A stretch of DNA of 64,000 bases from Ricordea florida (GCA_949710005.1 OX453272.1:43220657-43284656), one strand, 5' to 3'; shown: positions 12,748 through 22,643, counted from the stretch's first letter. Program-made: numbers and translations. Notes: generated by a model not told the origin, from the letters alone.

Positions 12748-15700
12748 ATGGAGAACTTAAAAGTAAAAGAGCTGAGAAAAATAGCTAAAAGTGCTGGATT
12801 ACAGGGTTATGGACGATTCAAAAAGGCTGAATTACTAGATGTTCTAGGTGATATTCAACTTGAGGGCTTAACAGTTAGGGTACTAAGAATTATAGCTAAG
12901 AAACTTCGTAAAAAAGGCTATGCTAAGATGCGTAAACAAGAAATTATAAATGTTATTGAATCTAGGAAAGCATCAGCTAATATTACTGTTGGAACTGTGA
13001 AATCATCTAGTGATTCAAACAGTAAATACATTGATTTAGCAAAGAAATACATTAACGACTTTAAGGATTGGATTCTGTCATACATTCCAGATTCAACTAA
13101 GAGTGCTGTTAGTAAAAGAATAAAAGATCTTCAGAGAAAGGTAGCTAGTCTCGCTGGAGGACCACAAACACAACAACAATCACAACAACAACCACCTCAA
13201 CCACCTCAACCACCTGACTACTTTATCCCTGAAAGAGATCAAACTGCTCTGAAAGGGTTTCTAAAGACTTATATAATAAAGGGTAGAAGTGGCTATGATC
13301 CAGCTTCATTCCTGAAGAAGGTTAGGTCACAGTTTTATGTATTAATGCGTAAACAGAGGAAGCCACTCAAATCAAAGTGTATATTAACATGTGCATTTAC
13401 AAGGAGGGATAATCAGAATAATAGTGTTATTGAGAGGAGTGAAGGGCACTTTCATTCACATATGGAAACAGTAACATCTTCAACAAACACGTTTAATATG
13501 TTTGATTTAATTTCAGCTAGATTGATTGAATTGGTAGAAAAATATGAGAATGAGCGCTCTGGATGGGTATTTGATCATGTTGTGGATCTTCGTATTCATA
13601 TAAACCCATTTCAACCGTTTTCTGGAAGTTCATATATGCAATTACCATCCAAATTGGCTGCCAAGAAGGCAATCATAAATGTTAAGAACGAGAAAGATCA
13701 TGAGATCGAGTGCTTCAAATGGGCAATAACATCTGCTGTGTTCCCAAGAGAGAAGAACGCTGAGAGATTGAATAAGGAGATTAGAGAAAACTCAGAGAAA
13801 CTAGATTGGTCAGGAATAGAGTTTCCAGTTTCAGCGCTTGGTACAACACAGATAGATAAATTCGAAAGGCAGAACCCCTATGGGATAAATATTCTTGGTT
13901 ATGAGAATGACGAGCCAACTTTAATCAGGCGTAGTAATAAGTCAGGGGTACCAAAGATAAACCTGATATTAATATCAAATGATGAGACAAATCACTACTG
14001 CTGGATCAAGAACATGTCAAGATTGGTAGAGTATAATAAGAAAGGGCATGCTCGTTTCTATTGTGATAATTGCCTCAACTCATTTAATTCAGAAACGTCG
14101 CTGGATACACACATGGAGTATTGCCTGAACAATGAAGCAGTGAAAGTAGAGATGCCAATGGAAAAGGATGGAAATCCAAAGTACATCACTTTCAAAAATC
14201 ATAACAGAAAGATGCAAGTCCCATTCGTGGTTTATGCGGATTTCGAGTGCTTTACTGAGAAGATGGATACTTGTTCACCGGATGATAGGAAGAGTTTCAC
14301 GAATCAATACCAGAAACACAGGCCATCAGGGTTCTGTTATCTTATTAAATGTTTTGATGATGAGGTATTTGAACCCAAGCTTGTGATGCATACAGCCAAC
14401 TCATCAGAGGATGATATACCACAAATGTTCCAGGAAAGCTTAGAGGGGGATATTAAGGAGATTTATAACCAATTCAAGTTCGAAAAGAGTATTATAATGA
14501 GGATGAGTGATCATCGTAAACATAATAATGCGACTCATTGCCACATTTGTGAGGGTGAATTAGGGGGTGATAAGGTGGTTGATCACTGTCATATTACAGG
14601 TAAGTATAGAGGAGCAGCCCATAGTAAATGCAATCTAGAATTCAAGGTTCCAAAGTTCTTCCCAGTTACATTTCACAACTTGTCTGGATATGACAGTCAT
14701 TTATTCATCAAGAAGCTGGGGGTATCAGAGGGTAAGATAAACTGTATTCCACTCAACGATGAGAAATACATCTCATTCACAAAGGATATTGTGGTGGATA
14801 CCTTCAAGAAGGATGGGAAGGAGGTACAGGTTAAACGCTACATTAGATTCATAGACAGTTTTAGATTCATGTCAAGTGGTCTAGCAAGTTTGGCGGATAA
14901 CCTACCAAGAGAGTCTTTGGAAAATCTTGAGAACTACTATGAAGGAGAGAACTTTGACTTATTGTCTAGAAAAGGTGTATTTCCGTACGATTGGTTCGAT
15001 GGTTTTGGTAAGCTACAAGTAACTAGTTTACCACCAAAGGAGGAATTCTACTCAAAGCTTTATGATGTTGATATATCTGAGGAGGATTACCAACATGCTG
15101 AAAACGTGTGGGAAACCTTTGGGATGGAAACCTTTAGGGATTACCATGACCTATACCTAAAAACGGATGTACTCTTATTAGCTGATGTCTTTGAGAACTT
15201 CAGAGGCGTCTGTATGAGCAATTACAAGCTGGATCCTGCATGGTACTACACTGCACCTGGATTGGCCTGGGATGCTACATTGAAAATAACTAAGGTGGAA
15301 TTGGAACTATTGCGAGATCCAGATATGCTTATTATGATTGAGAATGGTATACGAGGTGGGATCTCAACGATTTCCACTAGGCATGGGAAAGCTAACAACC
15401 CATATATGAAGGAGTATGATTCAGCCCTGCCTACAAAGTACATTACATATTTGGGTGCGAATGGACTGTATGGTCATGCAATGACCAAGGCTTTACCAAC
15501 TCATGGGTTTGACTGGATGGATGATCAAGAATTATTAAATTGGAGGGATCATCCATGCATATTGGAAGTGGATTTGGAATATCCACATCATCTACACGAT
15601 TTACATAATGATTATCCCTTAGCCCCAGAGAGGAAAGATGTAGAAGGGGTAGACAAGTTAATTCCAAACCTGATGAACAAAACAAAGTATATATTACACC

Positions 15701-16659
15701 ATGAAGCACTGAAACAGTACTTGTCTCTAGGATTAAAATTAACCAAGATACATAGAGGTATAACATTTGAAGAATCAGAGTGGCTAAGGCCCTACATCGA
15801 CTTGAATACTAATCTGAGGGCTAAAGCTGAGAATGACTTTGAGAAGGATTTCTTCAAACTGATGAACAACTCAGTATTCGGGAAGACCATGGAGAACATC
15901 AGGAAGAGAGTGGACATTCAGTTGGTCACTAATGAGAAGCAAGCACGAAAGTTGATTGTAAAGCCAAACTTCCACCATAGGAATATCTTTTGTGAGAAAT
16001 TGACTGCGTTCCATATGAAGAAAACCAAATTGCTTTTCGATAAACCCATTTACTTAGGATTGTCCATTTTAGATTTGAGTAAGATTACCATGTATGAGTT
16101 TCATTACAATTACATAAAGCCTAAGTATGGGGAGAAATCTAAGTTGCTGTTCACAGATACAGATTCATTAGCCTATGAGATAGAGACTGAGGACTTTTAC
16201 AAGGATATAAGCCCGGATGTTAGGGAAAAGTTCGATACAAGCAACTATCCAAAGGACCACTCATCTGGAATTGAAACGGGAGTGAACAAGAAAGTTTTAG
16301 GTATGTTCAAAGATGAAGCTGGCGGTGAACAGATTACTGAATTTGTGGGTCTAAGGGCCAAGTTATATGCCTTCAAAACGGATAAACACAAAGAAGTCAA
16401 GAAGTGTAAGGGTGTGAATAAGGCAGTTGTGAGTAAAAGTATAAGTTTTGAGGACTACAAGACTTGCCTTTTCAGTGGCCAATCTCAGAGAAGGAAGATG
16501 AACACAATTAGAAGTCACAAGCATGACATATACACTGAAACAATTAATAAGGTTGCATTATCACACGAGGACGATAAACGTGTGATAATGGAGGATGGAA
16601 TAAATACCTATGCACATGGTCACTTCAGAACACTATCAGGTGGCAGTTCGGTATCCTGA
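12748..16659 (+). CDS. protein-primed-type family B DNA polymerase of the Polinton (motif A damaged)
   Basis: A 1303-residue open frame. The N-terminus has two SAP/Rho-N-like repeats and a PQ-rich linker, then a C2H2-like finger (CDNCLNSF). The exonuclease domain has YADFE (D498, E500), NLSGYD (N644, D649) and YLKTD (Y803, D807). An endonuclease VII-like Cys/His insertion lies at C598-C628 (VVDHCHITGKYRG). Polymerase motif B is KLMNNSVFG (1037-1045) and motif C is TDTDS (D1137, D1139). Motif A reads YLGANGLYG: G903 (codon 15454-15456) stands where the family has the metal-binding aspartate, so this copy is probably catalytically dead. The role would be replication of the element's linear DNA. 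The 3' end overlaps the convergent integrase by 40 nt. Confidence 0.93.
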   Translation: MENLKVKELRKIAKSAGLQGYGRFKKAELLDVLGDIQLEGLTVRVLRIIAKKLRKKGYAKMRKQEIINVIESRKASANITVGTVKSSSDSNSKYIDLAKKYINDFKDWILSYIPDSTKSAVSKRIKDLQRKVASLAGGPQTQQQSQQQPPQPPQPPDYFIPERDQTALKGFLKTYIIKGRSGYDPASFLKKVRSQFYVLMRKQRKPLKSKCILTCAFTRRDNQNNSVIERSEGHFHSHMETVTSSTNTFNMFDLISARLIELVEKYENERSGWVFDHVVDLRIHINPFQPFSGSSYMQLPSKLAAKKAIINVKNEKDHEIECFKWAITSAVFPREKNAERLNKEIRENSEKLDWSGIEFPVSALGTTQIDKFERQNPYGINILGYENDEPTLIRRSNKSGVPKINLILISNDETNHYCWIKNMSRLVEYNKKGHARFYCDNCLNSFNSETSLDTHMEYCLNNEAVKVEMPMEKDGNPKYITFKNHNRKMQVPFVVYADFECFTEKMDTCSPDDRKSFTNQYQKHRPSGFCYLIKCFDDEVFEPKLVMHTANSSEDDIPQMFQESLEGDIKEIYNQFKFEKSIIMRMSDHRKHNNATHCHICEGELGGDKVVDHCHITGKYRGAAHSKCNLEFKVPKFFPVTFHNLSGYDSHLFIKKLGVSEGKINCIPLNDEKYISFTKDIVVDTFKKDGKEVQVKRYIRFIDSFRFMSSGLASLADNLPRESLENLENYYEGENFDLLSRKGVFPYDWFDGFGKLQVTSLPPKEEFYSKLYDVDISEEDYQHAENVWETFGMETFRDYHDLYLKTDVLLLADVFENFRGVCMSNYKLDPAWYYTAPGLAWDATLKITKVELELLRDPDMLIMIENGIRGGISTISTRHGKANNPYMKEYDSALPTKYITYLGANGLYGHAMTKALPTHGFDWMDDQELLNWRDHPCILEVDLEYPHHLHDLHNDYPLAPERKDVEGVDKLIPNLMNKTKYILHHEALKQYLSLGLKLTKIHRGITFEESEWLRPYIDLNTNLRAKAENDFEKDFFKLMNNSVFGKTMENIRKRVDIQLVTNEKQARKLIVKPNFHHRNIFCEKLTAFHMKKTKLLFDKPIYLGLSILDLSKITMYEFHYNYIKPKYGEKSKLLFTDTDSLAYEIETEDFYKDISPDVREKFDTSNYPKDHSSGIETGVNKKVLGMFKDEAGGEQITEFVGLRAKLYAFKTDKHKEVKKCKGVNKAVVSKSISFEDYKTCLFSGQSQRRKMNTIRSHKHDIYTETINKVALSHEDDKRVIMEDGINTYAHGHFRTLSGGSSVS

Positions 16660-17609
16660 GGCACAAACTGAAGTTCCTCTCTAACAAATCCTCGTTTTGG
16701 ACCTCCATCTAAATAGTACAATACTGGTTGACCTGGTTCAATTATAGTTCGAGCTAAATCATATACCTCAAGGCTCCATATGGGATCAGTAGCCCTTCGT
16801 TTGTCTCCACCTTCATCTTCACCTGGGGCATACAGATACCTGACTTCAACGTCTGGAGGTAATCTCTTTTCATCCAATCCCACAGGCCTCTTATACTCTG
16901 GAGGTTTAATACCAACCGACTCCATTTCTAAAGCTTCCTCAGGCTCTTTACCAGTGATACGAGTCGGCTCGCTATTCAAAGTTTTCATGATGGCAGGCAA
17001 TCTTTTCACCCAAACTGTGGATCGGTTACCACTAACCATTTCTTGAGCGTATTGATGGCTGAATAATTTCTCACCAAGAGTTCGATTAGCTCTCTCAACA
17101 AAAGCCTGACCTCGATGATTTCCAGCTTCACTACGCTGGATTGTGACTTGATGTTTATCCATTAAACTTGTCACATTACCCTTGAATTCTGTGCCAGGAT
17201 CCACCATTAATGTGTGTGGCCATTTCAACTTACGGGCATAAATTCTCTCAAAGGCATTGGCAACTTCACCACTGTCCTTTGAAGTCAATGCCTCAGCATC
17301 CTTATACCTGGAAGCAATATCAATCACGACTAGCGCATAGCGGTATGTTTTTCCTTTCACTGTATCGTGAGGGAGAAACAACAAGTCCGCCTGATGGAAT
17401 TGATTTGGCTCATCAACACTCCAATGTGGCCTGGGTATATACTTTGGGGCTGGGAGATATATTTGCCACAAGGCTTGTTTCTTCAACCACTCTTTGGCAA
17501 CCTTTTCACTGACTTTGGCTGCTTTGGCTAATTTGGGTATGGCTGAGTATCCTTTCCAGTATCCATCAGTGGAGTAGTATAACTGACTTAAAACATTTGA
17601 ATCACTCAT
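16620..17609 (-). CDS. retroviral-type DDE integrase of the Polinton
   Basis: 329 residues. An N-terminal helical region is followed by an RNase H-fold core with QADLLFLP (D75), VDPGTEFKG (D137) and FVERANRTLGE (E172), giving the D,D-35-E spacing. The C-terminal segment GPKRGFVREELQFVP is typical of Polinton integrases. It would insert the element's ends into host DNA, matching the inverted repeats and short target duplication. It is read leftwards, divergent from the capsid candidate with a 27-nt gap, and convergent with the polymerase. The frame is intact and all catalytic residues are present. Confidence 0.93.
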   Translation of the reverse strand: MSDSNVLSQLYYSTDGYWKGYSAIPKLAKAAKVSEKVAKEWLKKQALWQIYLPAPKYIPRPHWSVDEPNQFHQADLLFLPHDTVKGKTYRYALVVIDIASRYKDAEALTSKDSGEVANAFERIYARKLKWPHTLMVDPGTEFKGNVTSLMDKHQVTIQRSEAGNHRGQAFVERANRTLGEKLFSHQYAQEMVSGNRSTVWVKRLPAIMKTLNSEPTRITGKEPEEALEMESVGIKPPEYKRPVGLDEKRLPPDVEVRYLYAPGEDEGGDKRRATDPIWSLEVYDLARTIIEPGQPVLYYLDGGPKRGFVREELQFVPQDTELPPDSVLK

Positions 17610-17636
17610 TTATAAACAAGAATACGAGCATTTAAA
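17610..17636. promoter_or_regulatory. 27-nt divergent start region between integrase and capsid candidate
   Basis: The two start codons face away from each other with only an AT-rich 27-nt gap (TTATAAACAAG...TTTAAA) between them. Any promoter elements must either be bidirectional and within it or overlap the coding sequences. TTATAAA and TTTAAA words are candidates only. Confidence 0.4.
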
Positions 17637-18869
17637 ATGGCTGGAATACCAGAAATTATTGATCCCAATCGTATTCCAAGGATTCGTAAAGGTTTGAAGG
17701 CAGGGGCATCATTAAATCGGATCACATTAAATCCATCATCAGCAAATCCTGGTGAGACATTATTCATTGACATACCACAACTGGAGAATAATATGGTGAT
17801 TGTTCCTGGCAGCGTTTACATAACTTTCGATATTAATGTAACAGGTCATAAAAACAACACCCTTGTTAATAACTTGGGAAGGAATCTAGTTTCACGACAA
17901 AGGGTTCTTTTCGGTGGTGAAATTATAGAGGACATTAATAGGTTTGATTTATTCAAGACTTATCACGATTTGTTTTTACAAAAGGCAGATCGTAATAACA
18001 GATTGAGACAGGGCATATCATCTGAGAATGTGAGGAAAATTAGAACCAATGCCGGGGACAAACAATCAGTTCCAAAGGATAATCTTATAGCTGGTATACA
18101 TAAAACTAGGTACGCGATACCATTGGACCATACAATACTGAAAGATCATGGACTCTTCTATCCAAAAGCCTTATCACATCCACTAACATTTGAAATAACT
18201 CTAGCTCCAGTTTCTGATGTAGTGGTTCACTCAAACATTGAAACACCACCTGATTACAAATTAATAAACATGGAACTGGAGTATCAGTGCATATCAAGTG
18301 GTCAATTGGCCAGTAAAGCTATTACATCATATCAAAGTGGAAGGGGGTTCACGTACGAGAAAATACTTCTTCATAAAAAGTTTCCAATCTCTGAGGCTAA
18401 TGACGATGTGATTAATCAACATATCAACGTGCCTAGGAGATCCATGACTAGGATACTATGTATTTTCACGGCTCCTTATGTAGCGGGTGCTAGGGACTCT
18501 GAGATGTTTGCAAATCCAAAGATCACATCGGTTAATATTAATATAGATGGAGTGCCTAACAGACTTTATTTGAAAGGTATGATACCCACTGATTTATGGC
18601 AGTCCATAATTAAACGAGTTGGTGTGAGTGATTATATCAAAGAGGTTGATTTCTATACGGATAAGTTTGCTTTGTGGATTGACATGAGAACTTATCCAGA
18701 TAATAATATTCATGGAAGTGGTTTGGAGATCACAACTACTCGTGATGGCGTAAATCTAGAGATTCGAAGGGAGAAGACCGGAGGTGGGGTTCTTACCTGC
18801 TACATGTTTGTGGTCGCGGATGCAGTTATGGCCATTATGAATGGTAATTTAGAAGAGATAGTATATTAG
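17637..18869 (+). CDS. candidate major capsid protein of the Polinton
   Basis: 410 residues, beta-rich by composition, no signal peptide or membrane segment. Recognisable features include NNLGRNLVSRQRVLFGGEII early on, then PLDHTILKDHGLFYPKALS, NVPRRSMTRILCIFTAPYVAG and YTDKFALWIDMR. I recall related predicted proteins from other invertebrate elements. The position next to the packaging ATPase and the length suit a double jelly-roll capsid protein, but no capsid motif can be proved by eye. The alternative is another major virion component. The 5' flank is shared with the integrase; the ATPase gene follows after 8 nt. Confidence 0.6.
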   Translation: MAGIPEIIDPNRIPRIRKGLKAGASLNRITLNPSSANPGETLFIDIPQLENNMVIVPGSVYITFDINVTGHKNNTLVNNLGRNLVSRQRVLFGGEIIEDINRFDLFKTYHDLFLQKADRNNRLRQGISSENVRKIRTNAGDKQSVPKDNLIAGIHKTRYAIPLDHTILKDHGLFYPKALSHPLTFEITLAPVSDVVVHSNIETPPDYKLINMELEYQCISSGQLASKAITSYQSGRGFTYEKILLHKKFPISEANDDVINQHINVPRRSMTRILCIFTAPYVAGARDSEMFANPKITSVNINIDGVPNRLYLKGMIPTDLWQSIIKRVGVSDYIKEVDFYTDKFALWIDMRTYPDNNIHGSGLEITTTRDGVNLEIRREKTGGGVLTCYMFVVADAVMAIMNGNLEEIVY

Positions 18870-18877
18870 GCTATCAT

Positions 18878-19573
18878 ATGCTTTCTTCTCACATTCTCCT
18901 GAGAAGAAACATTAATCTAAAGAAGTTATTGTATTTAGTAAGGATGAATGAACTCAAAGATATGATTCCCTTCAATTGCATCATCACTGGTCCCACGAAT
19001 TGTGGAAAAACTCAATACCTGGTGGAACAGCTTCGAGGGCATTATAGGGGAGTATTTGATTATATTGTATTGGTTTGCCCAACATATGCCCACAACAAGA
19101 CTTATAGAGACTTTGCAAAGGGGGACAAACGATTCCTTGTACTATCACCAAATTCGAGTGATCAGGATGAAATAAACGAGTTGTTAACTCTTTGCTCATT
19201 ATTATTCTCAGGCGAGAATGCTCTCATAATCTTGGACGATTGCGCAGTTTCCAAAGACCTGAAGAAGAGATCAAACAAATTCATCGATTTGGCTTTCTCT
19301 GGCAGGCATATAGGTATATCAGTGTGGGTTCTCACTCAGCAGCTCACATCGATATCCAAACCATTTCGAGAGAATGTGGCTTGTGTGGTTTCATTCCACA
19401 ATCCATCACAAATAGCAATGAAGATGCTTTTCGAGGAATATGGTGGGGACTTGGATGCTGAAACTTGTAAAAAGTATAAGAAGCATCTCAAGAAGGAAAA
19501 GTATGCTAGACTGTGTTTTTCCCTTAGGCATCCATTCAAAAATTATTTAGAGATACCAACGATTACATCATAA
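18878..19573 (+). CDS. FtsK/HerA-type DNA-packaging ATPase of the Polinton
   Basis: 231 residues from the first ATG; an ATG at 18944 (MNELKDMIPFNC) may be the real start. Walker A is GPTNCGKT (38-45), Walker B is ALIILDDC (D120, D121), and WVLTQQ follows as the sensor strand. This layout matches the A32-like genome-packaging ATPases of Polintons and large DNA viruses, which drive DNA into the capsid. It follows the capsid candidate directly and is 4 nt ahead of the next gene. No damage seen. Confidence 0.9.
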   Translation: MLSSHILLRRNINLKKLLYLVRMNELKDMIPFNCIITGPTNCGKTQYLVEQLRGHYRGVFDYIVLVCPTYAHNKTYRDFAKGDKRFLVLSPNSSDQDEINELLTLCSLLFSGENALIILDDCAVSKDLKKRSNKFIDLAFSGRHIGISVWVLTQQLTSISKPFRENVACVVSFHNPSQIAMKMLFEEYGGDLDAETCKKYKKHLKKEKYARLCFSLRHPFKNYLEIPTITS

Positions 19574-19577
19574 AAAC

Positions 19578-20087
19578 ATGGCAACTCTTGAAAATATCTT
19601 GAACGATGAAACATCTGTGGGTAATAATCAACAAATCGCCACTGATGATGATTTGGAATTGAAAAGAGAATCACTTTCAATATTAGCATGTTTAGGCTCC
19701 ACTAAGGATTACACTGGAGTTGACATGGATTTGAAAGATACACATAATTTATCAGAGAAAGATGTTGAAAAATACTACAAAAGGTATCAGGTTGTGTCTG
19801 GTAAGAAGATAGCTGATGGATTAGTAGATCCCTCTTTACAACTAATAGCTTACTTAGTTGCTAAGTTTGTTAATATAGATGACATAGAAGCTCTAGTAAA
19901 TGATTGGAAGAATGACCAGTTGATTAGGAAAGAGATATCAGAACTGTCCGGATTACTAGTACTAAGGGGTGGTAGACTTACTGCATTACTAACTGGGATA
20001 ATACATATTGCTAAGCATTTCAAAATAAGAGAGCCAATTTCTGAACAAGTTACTATAGAAAATGTTGGAGTTGATACTGTTAATTAA
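19578..20087 (+). CDS. conserved Polinton protein of unknown function (169 aa)
   Basis: Acidic N-terminus, then LSEKDVEKYYKRYQVVSGKK and a helical C-terminal half with a hydrophobic stretch SGLLVLRGGRLTALLTGII. I have a sense of similar proteins in cnidarian elements but know no function. It is tightly packed between the ATPase and the next gene, which suggests co-expression. Intact frame starting at ATG 19578. Confidence 0.6.
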   Translation: MATLENILNDETSVGNNQQIATDDDLELKRESLSILACLGSTKDYTGVDMDLKDTHNLSEKDVEKYYKRYQVVSGKKIADGLVDPSLQLIAYLVAKFVNIDDIEALVNDWKNDQLIRKEISELSGLLVLRGGRLTALLTGIIHIAKHFKIREPISEQVTIENVGVDTVN

Positions 20088-20155
20088 GTTTGGTAAAAAT
20101 TAAAAATTTAGCAAGATATCACAAGCAATTGCCATACACTTTGAGAACAAACAAA

Positions 20156-21168
20156 ATGTCGCAATCTTCAACTGTTTCAATAACAAAAATGCCAAATCGG
20201 TTTGTACCAATTGAAGAGACTGATTTTAATTGGGACTCTATTGTTATAGAGGATCCTATTAAAAAAGGTTCTGGTTTCTACTCAAATGTTTTTGTGGTTG
20301 AAGATGGAGTTAAAAAGACTCTTTCATTCCAGTTGGCGGATCAGAATATATTGGGTGTTAATTATGATTATAATAATAAAGAAAAAAAGCCTGAAAACAT
20401 TCAAGGTTTACAAGTGGAATATCCAATGACATCATTCTTTACTCAAGATCAACCAACTGAAGATGAAGAAGAAACCATGAGAAGGATTGATTTGATTATT
20501 GATAAAGTAGCTGACTCTATGAAGAAATTCTATAATAATAAAGATACTAAGAAAAATATGCCTGATATAAAGAAAGTAAGCCAAAGTTGAGGTGCTTGAA
20601 AGAAGATCCAATAGATTTGGTAAAGCCACCATATTCAAGGCCAAAAGTAAAAGATGGAAAAAACTATACAAATCCATTAAGAATGTTTCTTAAATTTAAT
20701 ACCAGTGGATATGGCGATAAATTAAGGGTACATTCATCATTTATAGGCCGAAAAAGAAATCAGACCTATCGTGATTATATAATTAATTGGGGTCCAACAT
20801 TAGATTATGCTGATAAGTCATGTGCAAAAATTTCATTAAAGTTAGAAAGCATATATTTCTCCTCAAAGAGTCAATATATTGCTATGTTTGATTATGGACT
20901 TTTAGTCAAATCAATTAGATTTACCAAACCTGTTATTAAAATAATACCACCAAAAAGACCACAAAAAGAAGATGATGAAAGTGACTTCAAAGATATTACT
21001 TTTGAGGAAGATGATGAACAAGAAGTTGAATTTAATGATAATACTGTTGAAGAATTATTAGATGAAGGAAATGAATCTCCAGAAGAAGTAGAAGTAGAAG
21101 AAGTAGTAACTCCTCCTCCTCCTACTAAACCAAAACAAAAGCCAAAGCAACGTAAAAGGAAACATTAA
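20156..21168 (+). pseudogene. one Polinton gene split by a frameshift (unknown function)
   Basis: The first part runs from ATG 20156 to TGA 20588-20590. The second part is open from 20566 to 21168 in another frame but lacks an upstream ATG before about residue 33 of that frame. The two halves read as one protein of about 335 residues. The N-terminal half has SFQLADQNILGVNYDY. The C-terminal half has DPIDLVKPPYSRPK and NPLRMFLKFNTSGYGDK, then an acidic and KP-rich tail (residues like EEDDEQEVE, then KPKQKPKQRKRKH). The shift lies within 20566-20590. A basic tail could bind nucleic acid, but the function is unknown. Programmed frameshifting is possible; no classic slippery heptamer is evident. 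Confidence 0.65.
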
Positions 21169-21199
21169 AATAAATTCATATATTAGAAATTGAGAAGCT

Positions 21200-21222
21200 T
21201 CCTATTATATAACTTAATAGGA
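21200..21222. other. intergenic hairpin with 8-bp stem and 7-nt loop
   Basis: TCCTATTA pairs with TAATAGGA across a 7-nt loop, in the 86-nt gap between two Polinton genes. A second 7-nt-loop hairpin is at 27346-27370. It could mark mRNA 3' ends. Confidence 0.5.
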
Positions 21223-21254
21223 GACTTAAAGGTTAGAATATATTAACTCATAAC

Positions 21255-21668
21255 ATGTCTACTGAAGAAAATACTGTTGATCAAATCACTACTAAAGAGC
21301 CTGAAGTTAAAACAAAAGTCAAAGACCCCAAAAGGGTAAAGGCTGGTAAGGCAATACAAGCCTTAAGAAATGAGGCTATGGCCTTTTATAAACGTTCGCA
21401 GGAAAAAGAGGAAGAGGTCAAATCAAACAAAAAAGATGAAAGTAGTGTTAATGAATGGATGCCAAGTCTATCATTCCAAAATGTGCTAACAATTGGATCC
21501 ATTGGACTCGCTGCCTATGCCTTATTCACAAATTATAGGAATAGAATACCTGACTTGCATGTACCAGCAGTTATGAATTTCAATCCCCCTCCAACCAGAA
21601 TAATAGATAATAGTGCAAAACAACCACCCAAAGAAGAAGAAAATAGTTTAAAAGATGAGTGGATGTAA
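21255..21668 (+). CDS. small Polinton membrane protein (137 aa)
   Basis: Charged, lysine/glutamate-rich first 70 residues (KDPKRVKAGKAIQ), one predicted membrane helix at about 78-95 (VLTIGSIGLAAYALF), then a proline-rich acidic tail. Probably a virion or membrane component; function unknown. Its stop codon abuts the TAATCCAAAATGT start context of the next gene. Confidence 0.6.
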   Translation: MSTEENTVDQITTKEPEVKTKVKDPKRVKAGKAIQALRNEAMAFYKRSQEKEEEVKSNKKDESSVNEWMPSLSFQNVLTIGSIGLAAYALFTNYRNRIPDLHVPAVMNFNPPPTRIIDNSAKQPPKEEENSLKDEWM

Positions 21669-21674
21669 TCCAAA

Positions 21675-21893
21675 ATGTCTGACAACAAGCTCGTAAAGAC
21701 AGTTACTGATTCTGCAGTGCTCATTGGTCTGGCTGCTGCTGTGGGTTATGTGGGTAAAAAGGCCCTGAGAGAATCATTCATTGGAGATCCATCATCAAGT
21801 ATAATGAATTATGGTAAATGGGTGGCTGTGTTGAGTGCAAGCATGTATCTCAAAACTTACTTAGTAGATCAGAAGATATTACCACAAAGTTGA
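21675..21893 (+). CDS. small two-helix membrane protein of the Polinton (72 aa)
   Basis: Two hydrophobic segments (about 14-27, LIGLAAAVGYVGKK, and 48-62, WVAVLSASMYLKTYL) separated by a short loop with GDPSS. The sequence looks conserved in cnidarian elements as far as I can recall. Function unknown; a small virion membrane protein is a guess. Its TGA stop directly abuts the next ATG. Confidence 0.6.
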   Translation: MSDNKLVKTVTDSAVLIGLAAAVGYVGKKALRESFIGDPSSSIMNYGKWVAVLSASMYLKTYLVDQKILPQS

Positions 21894-22184
21894 ATGGACA
21901 GACTGAATCTCGCTGAGAAGCAATTCAAGAGAGCTTTACTTAATCATATCAGAGACTCCTTTTTGGATACTTTAGTTGATGCTGAAGGAGACTATAACGA
22001 GGAAAATAAGTCTTATGAATACAAACCTCTTGAACTACCTTCAATGGACGAGATGGTGAAATGGTATTATGAAAACTATCCAAATCGTTACTCTGATTAT
22101 GAGCCAGAATTGAGAGATTTCCTAACCAAAAGAAAGAGACATATAGTCCCTTTATTACCGATTCTCACACTCACTAGCCATTAA
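21894..22184 (+). CDS. small Polinton protein of unknown function (96 aa)
   Basis: Starts on the base after the preceding stop codon, suggesting compact viral-style organisation. Helical, acidic N-terminal two thirds (LNHIRDSFLDTLVDAEGDY) and a basic end (TKRKRH). No family recognised. Confidence 0.5.
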   Translation: MDRLNLAEKQFKRALLNHIRDSFLDTLVDAEGDYNEENKSYEYKPLELPSMDEMVKWYYENYPNRYSDYEPELRDFLTKRKRHIVPLLPILTLTSH

Positions 22185-22241
22185 CTCTTACATTATACCT
22201 ACTGCCAAAATTGCTTAAGAGGCAAAAGAACTAATGTGTAA

Positions 22242-22643
22242 ATGGCAAGTATAGCAATCATGCTTGGAGGAGCAGTCCTCAATGCAACAGCCTTCATTGG
22301 TGGAAATTATATAGCAAAGGCCCTTAGTGGATCATCGTCTGATCTCCAACTCGAAAGAGAAAGGCATGACAAAGCAATGGAGAAGTACCAAAAAGATTAC
22401 GCTTTATACCAAGAGAAGCGCTTGGCATATATTGACTTTATGAATAGAAGCAAGGGTGATGAGAACCAGGCCTCTGAGAATATATCAAAGACTGATGAAG
22501 CGCTGAGATTGTACAATCAAATGGGCAATCCACCCAAATTCTCTGACTATTACCGACCTAATTCAGATCAAAAAATGGGAGAAATGGCTTATGTTTCTGG
22601 TGGTATGTTAGCCTTGGGATACATTACGAGCAAGTGGATATAA
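22242..22643 (+). CDS. Polinton protein with terminal hydrophobic segments (133 aa)
   Basis: N-terminal hydrophobic segment (residues 2-25, SIAIMLGGAVLNATAFIGGN), a charged coiled-coil-like middle (RERHDKAMEKYQKDYALYQEKR), and a second hydrophobic C-terminus (VSGGMLALGYITSKW). Looks like a conserved membrane-associated virion protein; function unknown. Its stop overlaps the next ATG by one base. Confidence 0.6.
   Translation: MASIAIMLGGAVLNATAFIGGNYIAKALSGSSSDLQLERERHDKAMEKYQKDYALYQEKRLAYIDFMNRSKGDENQASENISKTDEALRLYNQMGNPPKFSDYYRPNSDQKMGEMAYVSGGMLALGYITSKWI

Noticed and set aside
15246..15766. Minus-strand open frames within the polymerase gene
   Set aside because: Shadows of the strongly supported polymerase frame.
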